Source: Kiritimatiellota bacterium (lineage in GTDB: Bacteria > Verrucomicrobiota > Kiritimatiellia > JAAZAB01). From it: 19,213 nt of DNA. Below, in pieces: positions 16,343 to 19,213 of the stretch; position 1 is the stretch's first letter, and every line of letters begins with the position of its first letter. A program made the translations under genes and the position numbers. Location: positions 1 to 19,213 of the forward strand of contig VSJD01000223.1 in assembly GCA_008636095.1 (NCBI GenBank), given 5' to 3'. The notes under the pieces were generated by a model that saw only the letters and a list, made by a program, of their open reading frames with translations, was not told the origin of the DNA and ran no database searches.

Positions 16343-16636
16343 TTACAACGTATCAAACGGGCTGCGCACGCCGATGCCGGTATGCTTTGCCGTGTGCAGA
16401 TAGATTTCCGTCGTGGAAATATTCGCATGGCCAAGCAGATCCTGAACATCGCGGATGCCGGTGCCACTCGCCAGCAGATGTGTCGCAAAACTGTGCCGTA
16501 GCGTATGCGGCGACACGCGCTTGTCGAACCCCGCCTTCTCCACCGCCTCGCGAATCGCCTTTTGGAACGTCACATCCAGCACATGATGCCGGCGGACGAT
16601 GCTGTTGCGGTGGTCGCGCATCAGATTGCGCGACGT
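16343..16636 (-). pseudogene. intI: Integron integrase, C-terminal fragment (5' part deleted)
   Basis: Only the last 95 or so residues of a tyrosine recombinase remain. Visible are [14 protein letters not shown], the box II motif [14 protein letters not shown] with His and Arg, [16 protein letters not shown] with the nucleophilic Tyr, and the ending [10 protein letters not shown] GVRSPxD ending and the RHH-VLD stretch are features of integron integrases rather than XerC/D. Homology stops near 16636, at a point where a typical IntI would continue into FPS and some 200 more N-terminal residues; the frame closes soon after (stop at 16669-16667). The missing part contains the first catalytic arginine, so the product cannot recombine DNA. 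The fragment abuts a Nudix-like fragment on the other strand, pointing to a deletion. Confidence 0.8.
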
Positions 16637-16641
16637 GGATG

Positions 16642-16842
16642 CTATGCGACGTCCTCGGCGGCAACGTCAGGCCAACTGATGGAGCGAAAGCAGAAGGCAT
16701 AACAGAAGCCCGGTGGTTCCAGATAGCGGAATTGGCCGATGAAGCGGTATTCCCCCAGCCGGTCATGCAGTACAACTGGGAAGAATTCAGATCGGACAAG
16801 TGGCAAACACAATGCCTGCCATCCCGTGTAGCAAGTTTCTGA
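16642..16842 (+). pseudogene. Nudix-hydrolase-like C-terminal fragment
   Basis: In the plus frame ending at TGA 16840-16842 the product reads VLGGNVRPT, then AEGITEARWFQIAELADEAVFPQPV, then NWEEF, followed by about 16 residues. The E-x2-EARWF-x-I-x-ELA pattern with VFP downstream is what follows the Nudix box in many Nudix hydrolases. The Nudix box itself (GX5EX7REUXEEXGU) is missing, so this is a 3' remnant with no catalytic site. Coding similarity begins near 16645, exactly where the integrase homology ends. It could have been the gene of a former first cassette, although no attC can be made out behind its stop codon. Confidence 0.5.
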
Positions 16843-16855
16843 TAGTGGGCTAATC

Positions 16856-16862
16856 GTTCGGC
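16856..16862 (+). other. Putative 5' boundary (R' box) of cassette A
   Basis: GTTCGGC is the exact reverse complement of GCCGAAC (17174-17180), the R'' box of the first recognisable attC. The same R'/R'' identity holds for cassettes B, C and D, so the cassette probably starts at 16857. A full attC or attI to its left is not visible. Confidence 0.5.
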
Positions 16863-16872
16863 AAAAGACAGG

Positions 16873-16903
16873 TTTACTTCCGTGTCCATTCTGATATTAT
16901 ACT
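16873..16903 (+). promoter_or_regulatory. Candidate promoter of cassette A
   Basis: TTTACT (16873-16878) and TATTAT (16895-16900), 16-bp spacer; TATACT at 16898-16903 is an overlapping alternative. The start codon at 16907 follows almost immediately, so the mRNA would be leaderless or nearly so. Confidence 0.35.
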
Positions 16904-16906
16904 CGC

Positions 16907-17137
16907 ATGATTCAAAGGGTCATAACCAAACGCGATCTGACTCATTCCTCGACGAGAGAAGATGTCTCTTTCTGGAAATCTCGTCCGCCTTCGGAGCGAA
17001 TTGCCGCCGTTGAGGCACTGCGTCGTCAACATCATGGAAGTACAGCCCGACTTCATGAAGCCGCGGGGTCAGCCCTTATAATAAAGAATAACGACTTGCG
17101 TGGAAGCCGCGGGGTCAGCCCTTATAATAAAGAATAA
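16907..17137 (+). pseudogene. Cassette A gene: truncated small ORF of unknown function
   Basis: The first 49 or so residues (MIQRVITKRDLTHSSTRED, then FWKSRPPSERIAAVEALRRQ and HHGSTARL) look like the start of a short acidic/basic helical protein. I associate this pattern with small proteins found beside nucleotidyltransferase-type toxins, but cannot confirm the family. From about 17057 the reading frame runs into the 46-bp tandem duplication, and the last 27 residues are translated repeat. The natural C-terminus and any partner gene are missing, so I call it broken. It has no Shine-Dalgarno and starts a few bases after a candidate -10 element. It sits between the cassette boundary at 16857 and attC1. 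Confidence 0.5.
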
Positions 17138-17148
17138 CGACTTGCGTG
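17057..17148 (+). repeat. Perfect 46-bp tandem duplication
   Basis: Two identical 46-bp units (17057-17102 and 17103-17148), each starting GAAGCCGCGGGGTCAGCCC and containing CTTATAATAAAGAATAACGA. The GGGGTCAG core resembles REP-like sequences linked to RAYT (REP-associated tyrosine) transposases, which is an inference. The copies interrupt the cassette A gene. Confidence 0.85.
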
Positions 17149-17172
17149 GATCTGCAATTAAAAAATAATAAA

Positions 17173-17236
17173 GGCCGAACCAGCGGGCTGAGCACTACGC
17201 CGCTAACGCAGCGAGGCTCACCCGCCCCGTTCGAGC
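17173..17236 (+). other. attC recombination site 1 (end of cassette A)
   Basis: R'' GCCGAAC (17174-17180) and R' GTTCGAGC (17229-17236) pair over CGAAC/GTTCG. L'' GCGGGCTGAGC (17183-17193) pairs with L' GCTCACCCGC (17216-17225), leaving one unpaired C in the left arm, the extrahelical base that directs integrase to the bottom strand. The 22-bp variable centre has little symmetry. Cleavage would fall between G17229 and T17230. Confidence 0.85.
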
Positions 17237-17257
17237 AAAATACGAGCAAATAAGCAA

Positions 17258-17294
17258 TTGACGACAAACACCAAAAAGGTATAGTATTCATACC
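17258..17294 (+). promoter_or_regulatory. Promoter and probable operator of the brnTA cassette
   Basis: TTGACG (17258-17263), a 16-bp spacer, and TATAGT (17280-17285). The -10 element lies inside the palindrome GGTAT-N7-ATACC (17278-17294), a natural site for autorepression by the ribbon-helix-helix antitoxin. The ATG follows at 17298, so the transcript would have a leader of only a few bases. Confidence 0.6.
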
Positions 17295-17297
17295 GTT

Positions 17298-17558
17298 ATG
17301 GAATTTGAATTCGACAAACAAAAGAGCCGATCAAACAAAGAAAAACACGGGATAGACTTTGTGGAAGCGCAAGTGCTGTGGCACGACATCAGCCGAGTCG
17401 AAATCCCTGCTAGAACAAAAGATGAGCCAAGGACGTTGGTTGTAGGAACAATAAACAAGAAACATTGGACAGCCATCGTTACTTATCGAGACAATAAAAC
17501 CAGAGTCATCTCGGTCAGACGATCCAGGCCGGAAGAGGTGCAGATGTATGAAAGCTAA
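17298..17558 (+). CDS. brnT: BrnT family toxin (type II toxin-antitoxin, cassette B)
   Basis: The 86-residue protein begins MEFEFDKQKSRSNKEKHGID, the hallmark N-terminus of BrnT (FDxxKxxxNxxKHGIxF), continues FVEAQVLWHD, and ends with ISVRRSRPEEVQMYES, matching the conserved strand and arginine-rich end of the RelE-like fold. BrnT is a ribonuclease-type toxin that arrests translation and is neutralised by BrnA. The antitoxin gene overlaps the last 11 bases. Toxin-first order is normal for brnTA. ATG 17298 has no Shine-Dalgarno sequence; translation probably starts on a nearly leaderless mRNA from the promoter at 17258-17285. The gene lies between attC1 and attC2. Confidence 0.9.
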   Translation: MEFEFDKQKSRSNKEKHGIDFVEAQVLWHDISRVEIPARTKDEPRTLVVGTINKKHWTAIVTYRDNKTRVISVRRSRPEEVQMYES

Positions 17559-17775
17559 AGAATTCGATGAGAAATTTGAAAAGGGCGGGAACGTCACCAG
17601 CTATCTTGACTTGTCCAAGGCCAGAAGACCCGACCAAGAGCAACGCCGGGTCAATGTTGATTTTCCCAACTGGATGATCCATTCTTTGGATAAAGAGGCT
17701 AATAAATTAGGTGTCACCCGTCAATCCATCATCAAAGTCTGGATTTCCGAACGGCTGAAAGTAACAACCGCTTGA
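17548..17775 (+). CDS. brnA: BrnA family ribbon-helix-helix antitoxin (cassette B)
   Basis: Begins inside the toxin gene (shared ATGAAAGCTAA, 17548-17558), with GGAAGAGG (17531-17538) nine bases upstream. Residues 1 to about 35 are the flexible toxin-binding part (FDEKFEKGGNVTSYLDL); residues about 36-70 (RVNVDFPNWMIHSLDKEANK, then GVTRQSIIKVWISERL) are a ribbon-helix-helix DNA-binding domain. The family's C-terminal dimerising RHH domain represses the brnTA promoter, and the palindrome at 17278-17294 is the likely operator. The length (75 residues) is normal for BrnA. It ends 10 bp before the attC2 R'' box, so the cassette is compact. Confidence 0.88.
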   Translation: MKAKEFDEKFEKGGNVTSYLDLSKARRPDQEQRRVNVDFPNWMIHSLDKEANKLGVTRQSIIKVWISERLKVTTA

Positions 17776-17785
17776 AGAAATGCAG

Positions 17786-17846
17786 GCTCGAACCACCGGC
17801 TTCAGCTTACCTCGCTCCGCTCGGCGGCTGAACCGCCCCATTGGCC
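17786..17846 (+). other. attC recombination site 2 (end of cassette B)
   Basis: R'' GCTCGAAC (17786-17793) is the exact reverse complement of the R' that opens cassette B (GTTCGAGC, 17229-17236). L'' CCGGCTTCAGC (17796-17806) pairs with L' GCTGAACCG (17827-17835), leaving one extrahelical C. The R' position reads ATTGGCC (17840-17846) where GTTGGCC is expected, a G-to-A change at the cleavage triplet. The centre contains CTCGCTCCGCTCGG. Confidence 0.82.
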
Positions 17847-17856
17847 AAGAAAGAGA

Positions 17857-17885
17857 TTGCATACAAATGCATTCTAATGTATTCT
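17857..17885 (+). promoter_or_regulatory. Promoter and probable operator of cassette C
   Basis: TTGCAT (17857-17862), 17-bp spacer, TATTCT (17880-17885). The palindrome TGCAT-ACAA-ATGCA (17858-17871) and the direct repeat ATGCATTCTA/ATGTATTCTA (17867-17886) overlap it and are candidate antitoxin binding sites. Confidence 0.55.
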
Positions 17886-17904
17886 ATCAGAAAAAGGAGG
17901 AACT

Positions 17905-18144
17905 ATGTCCAAAACTTTAACATTACGGCTTGATGAACCGGTCTATCAGCTCTTCAAAACGGTGGCAGAGAGCGAGAACAGGCCTATCTCGAACTTTATC
18001 GAGACGGCAGTAATGCGTTTCGTCAAAGAAAATGAAGCCGTGGACGAATTCGAAATGGCGGAAATCCGCGGCAATGTCGAACTCAACCGAAGCCTGACAC
18101 GAGGACATCTGGATGCAAAAAACCGACGTGGCACATTCGTCTGA
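17905..18144 (+). CDS. CopG-type ribbon-helix-helix antitoxin (cassette C)
   Basis: A strong AAGGAGG (17894-17900) precedes ATG 17905. The 79-residue protein starts with MSKTLTLRLDEPVYQLFKTV, a ribbon strand (LTLRL) followed by helices (residues about 8-45: NRPISNFIETAVMRFVKE) in the arrangement of MetJ/Arc/CopG repressors. The charged C-terminal part (about 46-79) should wrap around the toxin. The downstream RelE/ParE-type gene begins within its last 32 bases, so antitoxin and toxin are translationally coupled. Autoregulation at 17857-17886 is likely. Exact family (CopG, RelB or DUF-type) is not certain. Confidence 0.82.
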   Translation: MSKTLTLRLDEPVYQLFKTVAESENRPISNFIETAVMRFVKENEAVDEFEMAEIRGNVELNRSLTRGHLDAKNRRGTFV

Positions 18145-18412
18145 GTTTCGTATCTTTGAAACGGAAGAGTTCCGGAAGGCATTGTCCAAGCTCGGCTCTC
18201 CGCGCTTTCTGCCCAAGAAGCTGGACACATACGTCTTTCCCCAGTTGAGGCGGGGGCCACACTACGGACCGAATATCCGTAAATTACAAGGATATGAACC
18301 GCCAACTTGGAGGTACCGGATTGGTCCCTACCGTTTATTCTATGCCGTGAACGACGAAAAAAGGATCGTTTTTATCCTAACGATAGACGACCGAAAAGAT
18401 ACGTACAGATGA
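18113..18412 (+). CDS. RelE/ParE-superfamily toxin (cassette C)
   Basis: 99 residues. GAGGA (18101-18105) lies seven bases before ATG 18113, inside the antitoxin gene. The first 15 residues are a loosely conserved leader, and the fold starts at FETEEFRKALSKL. The middle YGPNIRKLQGYEPPTWRYRIGPYRLFYAV with IVFILTIDDRKDTY fits the RelE/ParE pattern (KLxG ... WRxRxGxYRvxY ... vxILxIxxRxxxY). Whether it cleaves ribosome-bound mRNA (RelE) or poisons gyrase (ParE) cannot be read from the sequence. A later internal start is possible since the N-terminal leader is unusual, but no other ribosome binding site is better. The gene ends 3 bp before attC3. Confidence 0.85.
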   Translation: MQKTDVAHSSEFRIFETEEFRKALSKLGSPRFLPKKLDTYVFPQLRRGPHYGPNIRKLQGYEPPTWRYRIGPYRLFYAVNDEKRIVFILTIDDRKDTYR

Positions 18413-18415
18413 TTC

Positions 18416-18482
18416 GGCCAACAATCAAATCCAGCCTATCGGCGGCCAAAGCGCCGCCTCAAGCTGATTTGCGTCGTTCGAT
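18416..18482 (+). other. attC recombination site 3 (end of cassette C)
   Basis: R'' GGCCAAC (18416-18422) matches the reverse complement of the cassette C opening box (ATTGGCC, 17840-17846, expected GTTGGCC). L'' CAAATCCAGC (18426-18435) pairs with L' GCTGATTTG (18463-18471), with one extrahelical C. An inner stem GGCGGC (18441-18446)/GCCGCC (18453-18458) closes the hairpin. R' is GTTCGAT (18476-18482), with cleavage after G18476. Confidence 0.85.
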
Positions 18483-18502
18483 CAAAAGGCATAAAAATCG
18501 TG

Positions 18503-18531
18503 TTGACATTATTGAATACATTGCATACTCT
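18503..18531 (+). promoter_or_regulatory. Candidate promoter of cassette D
   Basis: Consensus TTGACA (18503-18508), 17-bp spacer, and TACTCT (18526-18531). The start codon of the antitoxin is at 18564, so the leader is about 26 nt and contains AAAGGAG. The -35 element is the best in the array. Confidence 0.55.
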
Positions 18532-18563
18532 ATATTACAGTGACATACAGAAAGGAGCATAAC

Positions 18564-18782
18564 ATGAGCACCGCCGTGTCCATTCGACTGCCCGATATAA
18601 TTGCCAAGGAACTTAACCACATTGCCGAGGAAACCGAACGCCCCCGGTCTTTTCATGTTCAGAAGGCGCTGGAATCCTACATTGATGATTTTGCCGATGT
18701 CCAGATTGCACTGGATCGCCTCCGTGACCAGAAAGACCCGGTCGTATCAAGTCGCGAAATGAGGAAATCACTTGGCCTATAA
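18564..18782 (+). CDS. Ribbon-helix-helix antitoxin, RelB/DUF6290-like (cassette D)
   Basis: ATG 18564 follows AAAGGAG (18551-18557) by six bases; an ATG 24 bases upstream has no such site. The 72-residue product begins MSTAVSIRLPDIIAKELNHI, a ribbon strand (VSIRLP) and helices with ETERPRSFHVQKALESYIDD, then IALDRLRDQ and a short C-terminal tail ending MRKSLGL. I recognise the pattern of small RHH antitoxins of the RelB/DUF6290 type that pair with RelE toxins. It should bind its own promoter as a dimer. The toxin start lies 11 bases before its stop. Confidence 0.85.
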   Translation: MSTAVSIRLPDIIAKELNHIAEETERPRSFHVQKALESYIDDFADVQIALDRLRDQKDPVVSSREMRKSLGL

Positions 18783-19026
18783 CATTACCTACAAAAAGAG
18801 CGTCGAGAAAGATTTATCCAGACTTGGTAAGCCCGAGGCAAGACGTATTCTCGACAAGATCGAGAAAGAACTGAGTGCGCGCGCCGACAATTATCCTCTT
18901 CTTAAAGGAATGTTTGTCGGCCTCCGGAAACTCCGTGTTGGTGACTACCGGGTCATCTTTGCAATTCTCGAACAAGAGGTCGTGATTTTGCGAATCGGTC
19001 ACCGCCGGGATATTTATAAAAACTGA
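18772..19026 (+). CDS. RelE/ParE-superfamily toxin (cassette D)
   Basis: 84 residues starting at TTG 18772; GAGGAA (18761-18766) lies five bases upstream, which is why I accept the rare start. It overlaps the antitoxin by 11 bases. The protein shows the RelE pattern clearly: ITYKKSVEKDLSRL, then RRILDKIEKEL, then YPLLKGMFVGLRKLRVGDYR with the conserved arginine and glycine, VIFAILEQEVVILRIGHRRDIYK. RelE-type toxins cut mRNA in the ribosome A site. The stop codon (19024-19026) lies within the attC R'' remnant TGATCGA, so the cassette end follows directly, and a group II intron interrupts it at 19031. Confidence 0.9.
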   Translation: MAYNITYKKSVEKDLSRLGKPEARRILDKIEKELSARADNYPLLKGMFVGLRKLRVGDYRVIFAILEQEVVILRIGHRRDIYKN

Positions 19027-19030
19027 TCGA
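19024..19030 (+). other. Interrupted attC site 4 (R'' remnant of cassette D)
   Basis: TGATCGA is the reverse complement of TCGATCA at 18478-18484, seven bases of the R' region GTTCGATCA that opens cassette D. The next two bases should be AC (completing GATCGAAC) but are AT, the complement of the 3' end of the intron that starts at 19031. So the attC that closes cassette D is split here. It overlaps the toxin stop codon. Confidence 0.65.
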
Positions 19031-19213
19031 ATCGGCTCGCCGGGACTGACCCGTAAAGATCAACCCCGGCTGCCACACCACCCGGCGTGCGGGTCCGCAC
19101 CGGGCGGTTCCAAACAGCCTACGCCAACGGCTTCGGCCGTCGCGTCAGACACGGGCCTTCGGCCCGTAGTGAAGAGTAATCCATAACGTGCGCATGTCGG
19201 GGACTCCTTGTTC
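19031..19213 (-). mobile_element. Group IIC (attC-type) intron, 3' end only
   Basis: On the minus strand, domain V lies at about 19109-19076: a hairpin beginning ACCGCCCGGTGCGG with a CGC triad (the class C form) and, on the return strand, a 2-nt CG bulge before CCGGGTGGT. Then comes domain VI, with stem CCGGG... at 19039-19044 and 19065-19070, and the intron 3' end at 19031 (GAGCCGAT). The hairpins ACGGGCC-GAA-GGCCCGT (about 19151-19167) upstream are intron stems. Class IIC-attC introns insert into attC opposite to the cassette genes, as here. The 5' part and most of the intron-encoded protein lie beyond the window. The intron type is inferred from structure, not from a database search. Confidence 0.7.
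19145..19213 (-). CDS. Possible C-terminus of the intron-encoded protein, partial
   Basis: One minus-strand frame is open from the window edge to TGA (19147-19145) and ends in ...DMRTLWITLHYGPKARV, 18 residues or so of sensible composition. The position, upstream of domain V, is where a class C reverse transcriptase/maturase would end, but 22 residues are too few to identify it, and I see no reverse transcriptase motif. Confidence 0.25.
   Translation of the reverse strand, partial: EQGVPDMRTLWITLHYGPKARV

Noticed and set aside
16796..16856. An attC site immediately behind the Nudix fragment
   Set aside because: GTTCGGC is present, but I could not find matching L'' and L' arms or an AAC-type R'' to the left, so only a cassette boundary is listed.
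16353..16889. A 178-codon minus-strand frame overlapping the integrase fragment
   Set aside because: It runs out of frame with the recombinase motifs and across the junction; the integrase frame is the one ending at 16343.
17057..17148. CRISPR array
   Set aside because: Only two abutting identical units with no spacers; it is a tandem duplication. The heptamer arrays are also too short and lack spacers.
1..19213. tRNA or rRNA genes
   Set aside because: No cloverleaf with a GGTTCGAATCC-type T arm and no rRNA sequence was seen by eye; a tRNAscan-SE run would settle it.

Overview
The window looks like a chromosomal segment from a Gram-negative bacterium, most likely of the PVC superphylum (Lentisphaerae / Kiritimatiellota / Verrucomicrobia-like). 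Reasons: a secreted DUF4838 protein of a kind common in those phyla, a lipoprotein with a lipobox, GC-rich housekeeping genes, and abundant short intergenic repeats. The lineage is an inference, because no rRNA or other phylogenetic marker lies in the window.

Positions 1-16120 are core-type genome. A 280 bp MITE-like element (110-389) with IS66-type GTAA ends and an 8 bp target duplication precedes a plus-strand run: a CNNM/CBS membrane protein, a small membrane protein, L-aspartate oxidase (nadB) and DNA topoisomerase III (topB). mutM converges on topB from the minus strand. Next come a large secreted DUF4838 protein, a coiled-coil lipoprotein with an SmpA/OmlA-like tail, an S41 (CtpA-type) protease, tsaD, a convergent NagA-like deacetylase on the minus strand, and a divergent family 2 glycosyltransferase with C-terminal membrane helices. 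Degenerate 7-bp-period repeats sit at the edges of nadB, topB and mutM.

Positions about 16343-19213 are accessory DNA, which I read as a decayed chromosomal integron. A C-terminal fragment of an integron integrase (minus strand) is joined head-on to a C-terminal fragment of a Nudix-like gene. Four gene cassettes follow: A, a truncated small ORF disrupted by a 46 bp tandem duplication; B, BrnT/BrnA toxin-antitoxin; C, ribbon-helix-helix antitoxin with a RelE/ParE toxin; D, a second antitoxin with a RelE/ParE toxin. Three attC sites (17173-17236, 17786-17846, 18416-18482) can be folded by eye. Each shows the extrahelical C in its left arm, and the R' box opening each cassette is the reverse complement of the R'' box closing it. 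The toxin-antitoxin cassettes each carry their own candidate promoter, so they do not depend on a cassette-array promoter.

The attC that should close cassette D is interrupted after TGATCGA by what reads as the 3' end of a minus-strand group IIC intron, with a domain V hairpin carrying a CGC triad and a 2-nt bulge. This matches the known behaviour of IIC-attC introns. The intron body runs off the right edge. The overall picture is an integron that lost its integrase 5' end (and presumably attI) but kept a self-expressed, addictive toxin-antitoxin array, sealed at its far end by a retroelement.
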